DNA of 9,080 nucleotides, from the NCBI GenBank assembly GCA_002408485.1, contig DHSP01000079.1:39388-48467 (forward strand), read 5' to 3'. Position numbers and translations under genes: made by a program. Below the pieces are notes generated by a model, which was not told the DNA's origin, did not search any database, and worked only from the letters and a program-made list of their open reading frames with translations. Positions 1 through 5,994 of the stretch are shown here, one piece after another. Each line of letters begins with the position of its first letter. The first letter of the stretch is position 1. Source of the DNA: Proteiniphilum sp. UBA5283 (GTDB taxonomy: Bacteria > Bacteroidota > Bacteroidia > Bacteroidales > Dysgonomonadaceae).

Positions 1-16
1 AGAGCACGACCTTGCC
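1..16 (+). repeat. tRNA-Gly fragment: copy of D-arm/anticodon segment
   Basis: These 16 bases are identical to 114-129 of the intact tRNA-Gly gene, covering the end of the D loop, the 3' D stem, the 5' anticodon stem and the anticodon itself. Identity stops right after the anticodon GCC, and the following bases (ccaaaag) do not continue as a tRNA. The left edge of the window cuts the copy, so a longer 5' half could exist outside. It could be a remnant of a decayed or internally deleted second tRNA-Gly gene, or one side of a recombination site. The match is seen directly; its origin is inference. Confidence 0.6.
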
Positions 17-33
17 CCAAAAGAAAGTGAAAT

Positions 34-48
34 CGACCTTGGCAAGGT
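34..48 (+). repeat. Second degenerate copy of the tRNA-Gly anticodon arm
   Basis: Fourteen of these 15 bases match 120-134 of the tRNA-Gly gene, which is the anticodon stem-loop. The one difference changes the anticodon position from GCC to GGC. Because the arm is nearly palindromic, the segment also reads as an inverted partner of the fragment at 1-16 (accttgcc at 9-16 against ggcaaggt at 41-48). No acceptor, D or T arm surrounds it, so it is not a functional tRNA. Confidence 0.5.
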
Positions 49-93
49 GACAGAAAAGAGATACACACAGAGGTGTGAAAAAGATACAATATC

Positions 94-169
<76 letters not shown>

Positions 170-176
170 AGCGAAT

Positions 177-212
177 AAAACGTTCTTCTACGTGTATGTG
201 GAGGAACGTTTT
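177..212 (+). terminator. Hairpin terminator after tRNA-Gly
   Basis: The segment 177-188 (aaaacgttcttc) pairs with 201-212 (gaggaacgtttt), giving a 12-pair stem with one G-U and a 12-base loop. The 3' arm ends in four T residues, followed by tctc. The A-rich left arm and T-rich right arm would suit termination from either side, although GC content is modest. Its place directly after the tRNA supports the call. Confidence 0.6.
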
Positions 213-299
213 CTCATTTGGAGCCGTCTTGTTTTTCTTTTCGGATGTTTTGCCACGAAAACCTCCCTAGACTGCAATGTGAAACCGATATTTTTGTGT

Positions 300-307
300 T
301 ATATTTG
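300..307 (+). promoter_or_regulatory. Putative Bacteroidota -7 element upstream of the GHL10 gene
   Basis: TATATTTG matches the Bacteroidota housekeeping sigma -7 consensus TAnnTTTG and sits 30 bases before the ATG at 338. Transcription would start around 312-316, leaving a leader of about 25 bases. I see no good -33 TTTG at the expected 19-21 base spacing, so support rests on the -7 box alone. The 12-base string gtgttatatttg here (296-307) recurs exactly at 1809-1820 before the Fur-family gene. Confidence 0.45.
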
Positions 308-337
308 TATGCAAAAAGTTTAGATCGTGTATAATTA

Positions 338-1792
338 ATGGACAAAATATATCTTTTGCTCATTCTTTTGTTATGTATTACGCCGGAGACATTTTCCTCC
401 GGCATGCCGTCAACGGAAGTAAGAGCTGTCTGGCTGACCACAAACTATGGCTTGGACTGGCCACAAAACAGAATCAGCCAGGATGAGCAGAAAAGAGAGT
501 TGATCGCCATACTGGATAATCTTAAAAAAAACAATTTCAATACCGTGATGTTCCAGGTGCGGGCACGCGGAGAGGTTTTTTACAACTCCCGTATAGAGCC
601 AATGTCGTCAATGATGGTTACAGATAGCCCGGGTCGCACCAAATTCGATCCGCTGGCATTTGCCGTCGAAGAATGCCATAAACGCGGCTTGGAGTGCCAT
701 GCCTGGATCATAACTTATCCATTGGGAGGAGACAAGCATGTAAAAAGTCTGGGCGCATCATCCGTAACTAGAAAGAACCCTTCCATCACAAAAAAGTTTA
801 AAGGTGAATGGTTTCTGGATCCCGGTAATCCAAGAACGGACGATTATCTGCTTTCGATAGTGGAGGAGGTCGTGGATAACTATGATGTGGATGGCATTCA
901 TTTTGATTATATCCGTTATCCGGATAACAGAGGCCAGTTTCCCGATGATGGGATGTACCGGCTTCACGGAAAAGGAAAAACACGGGCTGATTGGCGAAGA
1001 GACAACATCACGCGCTTTGTGAAAAAAGCATATGACAGGGTGAAAGAATTAAAGCCATGGGTACAGGTGAGCAGTTCCCCCCTGGGCAGATATCGAACTC
1101 TGGGAACTCAGGGCCATGGATGGACTGCCTTTGAAACAGTATACCAAGATGCCGCTAAATGGATGAAGACAGGAATACACGATGCTATTTATCCGATGAT
1201 GTATTATAAGGATCAGTTATTCTATCCTTATGTGGATGACTGGTTGAATCACGGTAACGGGAGGATTGTGGTTCCCGGACTCGGGGCTTACCAGATGATT
1301 GAGTTGGGATGGTCTCGTCAGGACATCCTCAGCCAGCTGGAGTATACACGCATGAAAAATACAACCGGGCAGGCTTTTTTTCGAACCGAAAATGTGCTTT
1401 CGAACACCAAAGGTATTCTTCAAGCACTGAAAACATATTACAAATATCCGGCAAAACTCCCTTCGTTGACCTGGTTGTCTGATTCTGTACCGGAAAAACC
1501 TTACGATCTTCGAGCCGAAAAACTGCCGGATGGCATTTTTCAACTGAAGTGGGAGGCTAAAAACAAGGAAAATAGAGTAACTTACAACGTGTACAGAAGT
1601 TCAAGCGAAGAATTTAGCACCGATGATGCTGAAAATATACTGGCGGTGGGATTGCGTGAACCCCATGTGGAATTCCATATTCCTGATGATGACAAGGCTT
1701 ACTATTACTATATTACCGTTTCGGACTCCTATCATAACGAAAGTGAGGCAAGCGTACCAGCCTTTTTCTATCATTCCGAAACATTGAAGTAA
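338..1792 (+). CDS. Secreted GHL10/DUF187 family glycosyl hydrolase-like protein
   Basis: The 484-residue product begins with a hydrophobic export signal (residues 4-15, after MDK). No lipobox cysteine is evident near the cleavage region, so it is probably periplasmic or outward-facing. Residues about 27-375 resemble the glycosyl hydrolase-like 10 (DUF187) TIM-barrel family: the opening EVRAVWLTTNYGLDW, NTVMFQVRARGE (68-79), HAWIITYP (121-128), and the acidic motif DVDGIHFDYIRYP (183-195), which includes the probable active-site Asp190. Residues about 387-475 look like a fibronectin-III-type beta-sandwich (PYDLRAEKLPDG, VTYNVYRSS, YYYYITVSDSYHNES). The family is assigned to glycan cleavage, but the substrate cannot be read from sequence. 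The ATG at 338 is chosen because it gives the signal sequence; the next Met is residue 23. It appears monocistronic. Confidence 0.88.
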   Translation: MDKIYLLLILLLCITPETFSSGMPSTEVRAVWLTTNYGLDWPQNRISQDEQKRELIAILDNLKKNNFNTVMFQVRARGEVFYNSRIEPMSSMMVTDSPGRTKFDPLAFAVEECHKRGLECHAWIITYPLGGDKHVKSLGASSVTRKNPSITKKFKGEWFLDPGNPRTDDYLLSIVEEVVDNYDVDGIHFDYIRYPDNRGQFPDDGMYRLHGKGKTRADWRRDNITRFVKKAYDRVKELKPWVQVSSSPLGRYRTLGTQGHGWTAFETVYQDAAKWMKTGIHDAIYPMMYYKDQLFYPYVDDWLNHGNGRIVVPGLGAYQMIELGWSRQDILSQLEYTRMKNTTGQAFFRTENVLSNTKGILQALKTYYKYPAKLPSLTWLSDSVPEKPYDLRAEKLPDGIFQLKWEAKNKENRVTYNVYRSSSEEFSTDDAENILAVGLREPHVEFHIPDDDKAYYYYITVSDSYHNESEASVPAFFYHSETLK

Positions 1793-1800
1793 TAATCACG

Positions 1801-1815
1801 ATAACAATGTGTTAT
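1801..1815. promoter_or_regulatory. Perfect 6-3-6 dyad, candidate operator before the Fur-family gene
   Basis: ataaca (1801-1806) and tgttat (1810-1815) form a perfect inverted repeat around atg. The right arm overlaps the first three bases of the candidate -7 box at 1813-1820, where a bound repressor would block transcription. Fur-family proteins bind short AT-rich dyads and many control their own genes, so autoregulation is a reasonable guess. The dyad does not match the classical E. coli Fur box, and short AT-rich dyads occur by chance. Confidence 0.35.
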
Positions 1816-1820
1816 ATTTG
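1813..1820 (+). promoter_or_regulatory. Candidate -7 element 1 (TATATTTG) before the Fur-family gene
   Basis: This is an exact match to TAnnTTTG, 69 bases before the ATG at 1890, and would give a leader of roughly 60 bases. It lies in the string gtgttatatttg, shared with the promoter region at 296-307. No clear -33 element is visible. A perfect dyad (1801-1815) overlaps it. Confidence 0.4.
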
Positions 1821-1822
1821 AA

Positions 1823-1830
1823 TAGTTTTG
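1823..1830 (+). promoter_or_regulatory. Candidate -7 element 2 (TAGTTTTG) before the Fur-family gene
   Basis: This second TAnnTTTG match begins 10 bases after the first. It lacks an obvious -33 partner. It may be an alternative start region or a chance match in AT-rich DNA. Confidence 0.25.
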
Positions 1831-1852
1831 GACAAAAAAATAGAACGTATCG

Positions 1853-1884
1853 TTAGGTTTAATCAATAAAATGGAATAATTTTG
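1853..1884 (+). promoter_or_regulatory. Candidate promoter 3, very close to the start codon of the Fur-family gene
   Basis: TAATTTTG at 1877-1884 matches TAnnTTTG. A weak -33-like ttag (1853-1856) lies 20 bases upstream, near the usual spacing. The box ends only five bases before the ATG at 1890, so a transcript from it would start almost at the A of ATG and be essentially leaderless. Either that happens, or the box is a chance match and an upstream element drives the gene. Confidence 0.3.
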
Positions 1885-1889
1885 TAGCA

Positions 1890-2396
1890 ATGGACGGTAG
1901 TCAGAAATTAAAAAAACAAGTGCGTGATGAGTTTATGGAGTATCTCACACTGCATAAACACCGGAAAACGCCCGAACGTTTTGCGATACTTGATCATATT
2001 TATACCACCAAAGGGCACTTTGATATGGATACGCTCTACAAGTCGATGATCGACGTGAATTTTCGTGTAAGCAGGGCTACCCTTTATAATACAATTGAAC
2101 TGTTGTTGGATTGTGGCCTGGTTGTAAAGCATCAGTTTGGCGGGAACGTGTCAAAATATGAGAGAGCATATGTGAATGAAAACCACGATCATTTAATCTG
2201 TACTTCGTGTGGACAAGTTTGGGAGACAAAAAATAGCGACCTGCTCACACAGGCTCAATTGAAGAAAATTAAAAAATTTACGGTAAGTTATTATAGCATG
2301 TATATTTACGGTATATGCAGCAAATGTAGTCATGCCAAAAAGATGGAATTGAGAAAACTGGCACGCGGCAGAAGTGATAAAACCGATAATAAATAG
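1890..2396 (+). CDS. Fur-family metal-dependent transcriptional repressor
   Basis: The 168-residue cytoplasmic protein has the Fur layout. The N-terminal winged helix-turn-helix spans about 11-90, with HRKTPERFAILDHIY (24-38), KGHFDMDTLY (41-50) and recognition helix VSRATLYNTIELL (60-72). The C-terminal dimerisation domain has NHDHLICTSCGQVWE (98-112). Structural zinc would be held by two CxxC pairs, Cys104/Cys107 and Cys143/Cys146. His99, His101 and Glu112 fit the regulatory metal site. The His of the NHSLYLYG stretch of E. coli Fur aligns with Tyr135 (SYYSMYIYG), so that ligand is absent. The basic tail after 150 is short and unremarkable. Iron, zinc and peroxide sensors of this family cannot be separated from sequence alone, so I give no symbol. 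It lies 6 bp before purA and is likely cotranscribed. Starting at ATG 1890 gives the usual N-terminal helix. Confidence 0.92.
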   Translation: MDGSQKLKKQVRDEFMEYLTLHKHRKTPERFAILDHIYTTKGHFDMDTLYKSMIDVNFRVSRATLYNTIELLLDCGLVVKHQFGGNVSKYERAYVNENHDHLICTSCGQVWETKNSDLLTQAQLKKIKKFTVSYYSMYIYGICSKCSHAKKMELRKLARGRSDKTDNK

Positions 2397-2402
2397 TCGA
2401 AA

Positions 2403-3662
2403 ATGAAAGTTGATGTAATTTTAGGCCTCCAGTGGGGCGATGAAGGAAAAGGAAAAGTGGTGGACGTGCTCACACCCAATTATGAGATCGTAGCACGTTT
2501 TCAAGGTGGACCCAATGCCGGGCACACCCTTGAATTTGAAGGCGAAAAATACATACTGAAATCGATTCCCTCGGGGATTTTCCAGGAAGGAAAAATAAAT
2601 ATTATCGGGAATGGAGTGGTGATTGACCCTGCGTTGTTCAAACAGGAAGTGGAAGCTCTGGAGGCCTCGGGACACAGGCTTACCGACAGACTCTATATCT
2701 CCAAAAAAGCACACCTGATCCTGCCTACCCACCGATTGCTGGATGCTGCTTCTGAAAAGGCCATGGGCGAGGCAAAAATCGGTACTACCGGAAGAGGCAT
2801 AGGCCCCACTTATACAGACAAGATTAGCCGCCATGGACTGAGGGTAGGGGACTTGTTTCATAATTTCGACGAGAAATATCGGAATGCAGTGCAGCGCCAC
2901 AAGGAAAAACTGGATCCTTCGGATTGGGAAGGTGTTCTGCCCAAACTGGAAAAGGAATGGTTTGAGGGGGTGGAGAAAATGAAAGAGTTTCAGATTATCG
3001 AGAGCGAGCATTTTATCAATAAACATCTGGCCAACGGAGGCAATGTCCTCGCTGAAGGAGCACAAGGTGCTATGCTCGATATCGACTTCGGATCCTATCC
3101 CTTTGTCACCTCTTCCAATACCATCTGTGCGGGTGCTTGCACAGGTCTGGGTGTTGCACCGAAAATGATCGGTGAGGTATATGGCATCTTTAAGGCCTAT
3201 TGCACACGCGTGGGAAGTGGACCGTTTCCTACCGAACTATTCGATGATGATGGGCAATTATTGCGGGATCAGGGGAGAGAATATGGTTCCGTAACCGGTC
3301 GCCCGCGCCGTTGTGGTTGGATCGACCTGGTGGCGTTGCGCTATACCGTGATGCTGAACGGGGTGACTAAGTTGGTGATGATGAAGAGCGATGTGCTGGA
3401 TAGCTTTGATACTATCAAAGCCTGTGTATCGTACAAGATCGACGGAAAGGAAACGGATGATTTGCCATTCGATATTTCGGAAGGTATTGAGCCGGTGTAT
3501 GTGGAACTTCCGGGCTGGAAGACCGATATGACTGAGATGCAGTCGGAAGATGAATTTCCTGAGGAATTTAACAACTACCTCACTTTTCTTGAGGAGGAGC
3601 TGGGTGTACCTATCGCCATTGTATCACTCGGACCGGACAGGGCACAGACAATTATCCGCTAG
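2403..3662 (+). CDS. purA: Adenylosuccinate synthetase
   Basis: PurA joins IMP and aspartate using GTP to make adenylosuccinate, the first committed step from IMP to AMP, in the cytoplasm. The 419-residue product is near full family length (E. coli 432). Visible hallmarks are GLQWGDEGKGKVVD (8-21) with catalytic Asp13, PNAGHT (37-42) with catalytic His41, KIGTTGRGIGPTYTDKISR (125-143), LAEGAQGAMLDIDFG (216-230), GSVTGRPRRCGWID (295-308) and SLGPDRAQTI (408-417). The guanine-recognition segment reads MMKSDVLDSF (326-335) where many bacteria have TKLDVLDG, which may be a lineage variant. It follows the Fur-family gene by 6 bp with no room for a promoter and ends at a strong hairpin terminator, so the two form a probable bicistronic unit. 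The start at 2403 gives the canonical N-terminus; no Shine-Dalgarno is seen. Confidence 0.98.
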   Translation: MKVDVILGLQWGDEGKGKVVDVLTPNYEIVARFQGGPNAGHTLEFEGEKYILKSIPSGIFQEGKINIIGNGVVIDPALFKQEVEALEASGHRLTDRLYISKKAHLILPTHRLLDAASEKAMGEAKIGTTGRGIGPTYTDKISRHGLRVGDLFHNFDEKYRNAVQRHKEKLDPSDWEGVLPKLEKEWFEGVEKMKEFQIIESEHFINKHLANGGNVLAEGAQGAMLDIDFGSYPFVTSSNTICAGACTGLGVAPKMIGEVYGIFKAYCTRVGSGPFPTELFDDDGQLLRDQGREYGSVTGRPRRCGWIDLVALRYTVMLNGVTKLVMMKSDVLDSFDTIKACVSYKIDGKETDDLPFDISEGIEPVYVELPGWKTDMTEMQSEDEFPEEFNNYLTFLEEELGVPIAIVSLGPDRAQTIIR

Positions 3663-3680
3663 ATCGGCGTTGACATAATT

Positions 3681-3730
3681 AACACCGCACAAAACATCCA
3701 TTTTGGATACTTTGTGTGGTGTTGTGTTTT
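3681..3730 (+). terminator. Rho-independent terminator of the fur-family/purA unit
   Basis: aacaccgcacaaa (3681-3693) pairs with tttgtgtggtgtt (3711-3723) in 13 pairs with one G-U. After a small two-by-two internal loop, atcca (3696-3700) pairs with tggat (3704-3708) around a ttt loop. A T-rich stretch, gtgtttt, follows to 3730. It lies 19 bases after the purA stop codon. Confidence 0.85.
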
Positions 3731-3735
3731 AATTA

Positions 3736-4132
3736 ATGTGGAAAATATTAAAAATTCAAATACTTCATGAGGTCTCTCCATCGGGATGTCGGTTTTTTAA
3801 CCTTAGGGTTGACGCTTGTGTAGGTATTGAGTGGGGTGTTGCTTGTTTACCGGAACACCGATTTTTTAAAAAAGGAACAAACCTCAGTGTCCCATTTGAA
3901 ACAAAATTTGCCGGAAAGATTATCCACCGTTATTAAAAAACTTGTCAATCTGCATACGGTAACCGGAAACAATCGTTTGTCATTGTTTAACACCATCTAC
4001 GGTATTTTACTCCTGTTTCTTGCGGTATCTTCCTTTTTTATGTTTAAATTTAGCACCAGGAAGAGCAAACGAGGATTTGCACTGACTGGCTTGGGGATTA
4101 TGCTTACGATCGTTTTTTTTGCTTTGATATGA
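3736..4132 (+). pseudogene. Broken small membrane protein gene, PepSY-associated TM-like
   Basis: The frame ending at the TGA of 4130-4132 reads back through two membrane segments (about 3989-4045 and 4076-4129). At its 5' end it runs through SGVLLVYRNTDFLKK to an in-frame TAG at 3821-3823. Upstream of that stop the same frame continues in kind: MRSLHRDVGFLTLGLTLV from the ATG at 3767. Joined across the stop, VGFLTLGLTLV and VLSGVLLVY make one transmembrane helix, so a nonsense mutation is likely. Dropping one A from the A5 run at 3750-3754 would also link the ATG at 3736 (MWKILK) to this frame. The helix with LHRD before and YRN after, then NLH and a C-terminal helix pair, resembles Bacteroidota PepSY-associated membrane proteins. 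The middle seems shorter than in relatives I recall, suggesting an internal deletion. A TTG at 3827 could instead start a 101-residue protein, but that would split the first helix. Confidence 0.6.
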
Positions 4133-4288
4133 AGTGGTTAAGGAAAGACTGCGCTATGCTGTCTCTATGACAATAGGTCGTTTATTGGTATGATTTTTGC
4201 TAATTATGCTTAGAAAGAGTGTTCATGCTCATGAGAAAGTGAACTTTTGAAAGTGCGAAAATGTTAAATAGAAATACAATATAGATTT
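4133..4288. other. Intergenic stretch without a supported gene
   Basis: I find no coding or RNA gene here. It must contain the promoter of the downstream metallopeptidase gene, since a pseudogene precedes it. The only hint is tttt(g) at 4245-4249, placed 19 bases before TAgaaata (4269-4276), which is a poor match to TAnnTTTG. A small inverted repeat, gttca (4221-4225) and tgaac (4240-4244), is probably chance. Confidence 0.4.
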
Positions 4289-4972
4289 ATGGCTTTAATT
4301 TGGATTATATTTATCGGAATTGCCCTGACCGGTTGGGTAGTGCAGGCAACCCTGCAGAGCCGGTTTAAAAAATATGCAAAAGTACCCCTGCGTAACGGAA
4401 TGACAGGTAGGGAGGTCGCGGAAAAAATGTTACACGACAACGGGATTTATGATGTGCAGGTGATCTCTGTGCGAGGGCGACTGACCGACCATTACAACCC
4501 GCTCAACAAAACGATCAATCTCAGCGAGCCGGTATATGGAAGCTACAGCGTGGCTGCTGCAGCAGTAGCCGCACACGAGACAGGGCATGCGCTGCAGCAT
4601 GCCAAAGGATATGCCCCGTTAAAACTACGTTCTGCCCTTGTGCCTGTCATCTCTTCGACTTCAAAATGGGTGATGTGGGTACTCCTGTTGGGAATTATTC
4701 TGATTGAGACATTCCCCATGCTGCTGTGGTTCGGTATCGCGATGTTTGCTTTGTCTACTCTTTTTAGCTTTATCACCCTTCCAGTAGAGAAAAATGCGAC
4801 CAACCGGGCACTACGCTGGCTTAGTACTGCCGGGATTACAGATGTGAGCAACCACAACCAGGCAGAGGATGCCCTGCGTTGGGCCGGATACACCTATGTG
4901 GTGGCAGCCCTCAGTTCGCTCGCCACGCTTCTTTACTATATTATGATCGCCATGAGTGGCAACAGACGATAA
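4289..4972 (+). CDS. Membrane zinc metallopeptidase, YugP type (Zn_peptidase_2)
   Basis: The 227-residue product matches the family of Bacillus subtilis YugP (about 225 residues). An N-terminal membrane helix (residues 3-20) is followed by a soluble stretch with GMTGREVAEKML (37-48) and DHYNPLNKTINLSEPVY (67-83). The zinc-binding motif HETGH (96-100) lies within AAAAVAAHETGHALQH. Two further membrane segments cover about 128-163, then PVEKNATNRALRWL (165-178), whose Glu167 is a candidate third zinc ligand. A last helix (about 202-222) closes the protein. The physiological substrate is not established. The ATG at 4289 directly precedes the first helix. The following epimerase gene begins 17 bases after its stop, so the two may share a transcript. 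Confidence 0.9.
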   Translation: MALIWIIFIGIALTGWVVQATLQSRFKKYAKVPLRNGMTGREVAEKMLHDNGIYDVQVISVRGRLTDHYNPLNKTINLSEPVYGSYSVAAAAVAAHETGHALQHAKGYAPLKLRSALVPVISSTSKWVMWVLLLGIILIETFPMLLWFGIAMFALSTLFSFITLPVEKNATNRALRWLSTAGITDVSNHNQAEDALRWAGYTYVVAALSSLATLLYYIMIAMSGNRR

Positions 4973-4989
4973 AATAACCTGTTAATAGG

Positions 4990-5898
4990 ATGAAGACAAT
5001 CCTGCTTACCGGAGGGTCGGGGATGATCGGACGAAGGCTCACGGTCATGCTCAGAGAGAAAGGATACAGTGTGATCTGGTTGAGCAGGGAGCGGCATGTG
5101 AATGCCGAAATACCCCGATACAGATGGAATTACCATAAAAATGAAATAGACAGGGAAGCACTTGAACAGGCGGACGTGATTGTTCACCTGGCTGGGTCGA
5201 ACCTGGGAGAGGAGCCATGGACGCGACGCAAGAAGCAAGAGATCGTGGAAAGCCGGGTCCAGACTGCCAAATTCTTACTGGAGACTTGCCAGTCGATGAC
5301 CAAAAAGCCGGATGCCTTCATTTCGGCTTCTGCGGTGGGTTATTATGGAATGCAGACGAGCAGTAAGATATTCACCGAGGAAGATAATCCTGCAAAAAAT
5401 GACTTTCTGAGCCGAACCTGTAAAAAGTGGGAGTCCGCAGCATTTGCTTTCCGGGAAGAACTTGGAGTTCGCACCGTAGCATTGCGTACAGCTTTCGTTA
5501 TTTCAAAGGATAACGAAGCTTTCGGAAAATTGAAGCTGCCCACCGGATTCGGCTTAGGGTCACCGTTGGGTACAGGCAGGCAATATCTGCCCTGGATTCA
5601 TTTGGATGACCTTTGCAGGATATATCTGAAGGCGATAGAAGATAATACAATGCAGGGAGTTTTTAATGCTGTTTCCCCTGAGTCGGTTACCAATGCCGGA
5701 TTTATGAAAACACTTGCAGCGGAGATGAAACGTCCTTTTTTCTTTCCCAAAATACCGGCTTTTCTGCTGCAGCTTTTATTGGGTGAAGCGGCCGGAATGA
5801 TTCTGGAAGGAAGCCCGGTCTCTTCGGAAAAAATACTCCATGCCGGTTATCAGTTTTTATACCCTACTGTCGCGATTGCCATTCGTGATTCACTTTGA
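4990..5898 (+). CDS. TIGR01777 / YfcH-like SDR epimerase family protein
   Basis: The 302-residue product has the extended SDR Rossmann fold. The nucleotide-binding motif TGGSGMIGRRL (7-17) supplies GxxGxxG at Gly8, Gly11 and Gly14. Family-specific segments follow: VIVHLAGSNLGEEPWTRRKKQ (64-83, interior), ESRV (87-90) and SASAVGYYG (112-120). WIHLDDLCRIY (202-212) is the typical substrate-side motif. Residues from about 248 onward (PFFFPKIPAFLLQLLLGE, then GSPVSSEKILHAGYQF) fit the C-terminal DUF1731 domain. The length is normal for the family. Substrate and reaction are unknown; annotations such as nucleoside-diphosphate-sugar epimerase come from fold only. It probably shares a transcript with the metallopeptidase gene upstream. 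Confidence 0.9.
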   Translation: MKTILLTGGSGMIGRRLTVMLREKGYSVIWLSRERHVNAEIPRYRWNYHKNEIDREALEQADVIVHLAGSNLGEEPWTRRKKQEIVESRVQTAKFLLETCQSMTKKPDAFISASAVGYYGMQTSSKIFTEEDNPAKNDFLSRTCKKWESAAFAFREELGVRTVALRTAFVISKDNEAFGKLKLPTGFGLGSPLGTGRQYLPWIHLDDLCRIYLKAIEDNTMQGVFNAVSPESVTNAGFMKTLAAEMKRPFFFPKIPAFLLQLLLGEAAGMILEGSPVSSEKILHAGYQFLYPTVAIAIRDSL

Positions 5899-5934
5899 AG
5901 TATCTCTTCATTTCCAAAAAAAACATAGAAAGAA

Positions 5935-5964
5935 TTGTTTTTATACATATTCGTTTTATATTTG
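5935..5964 (+). promoter_or_regulatory. Bacteroidota-type promoter of the two-domain VOC gene
   Basis: A -33 TTG at 5935-5937 is separated by 19 bases from TATATTTG at 5957-5964, matching TTTG-N19-21-TAnnTTTG on spacing and -7 sequence. Transcription should start around 5969-5972, leaving about 25 bases before the ATG at 5995. This promoter also argues against the longer reading that would start at the TTG itself. Confidence 0.7.
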
Positions 5965-5994
5965 TCCTGTAGATTCATTCTAAATAATGTGATT

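Noticed and set aside
64..77. Small hairpin cacac-agag-gtgtg before the tRNA
   Set aside because: Five base pairs without a T run. It is too weak to call a terminator, and no other role is supported.
2421..3065. A 214-residue minus-strand open frame inside purA
   Set aside because: It is antisense to the conserved PurA motifs and has no domain or promoter support.
3736..3936. A separate 66-residue protein starting at 3736
   Set aside because: Its first six residues fit the broken membrane protein, but the rest is the same DNA in the wrong frame. It is better explained as the 5' end of a frameshifted pseudogene.
5916..5943. A-run/T-run hairpin after the epimerase gene as a terminator
   Set aside because: The stem would be almost entirely A-T with a long loop, and its right arm overlaps the next promoter.
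5935..5994. N-terminal extension of the two-domain VOC protein from a TTG
   Set aside because: The extension lies over a promoter with good spacing and would not match family N-termini. The TTG is the -33 element.
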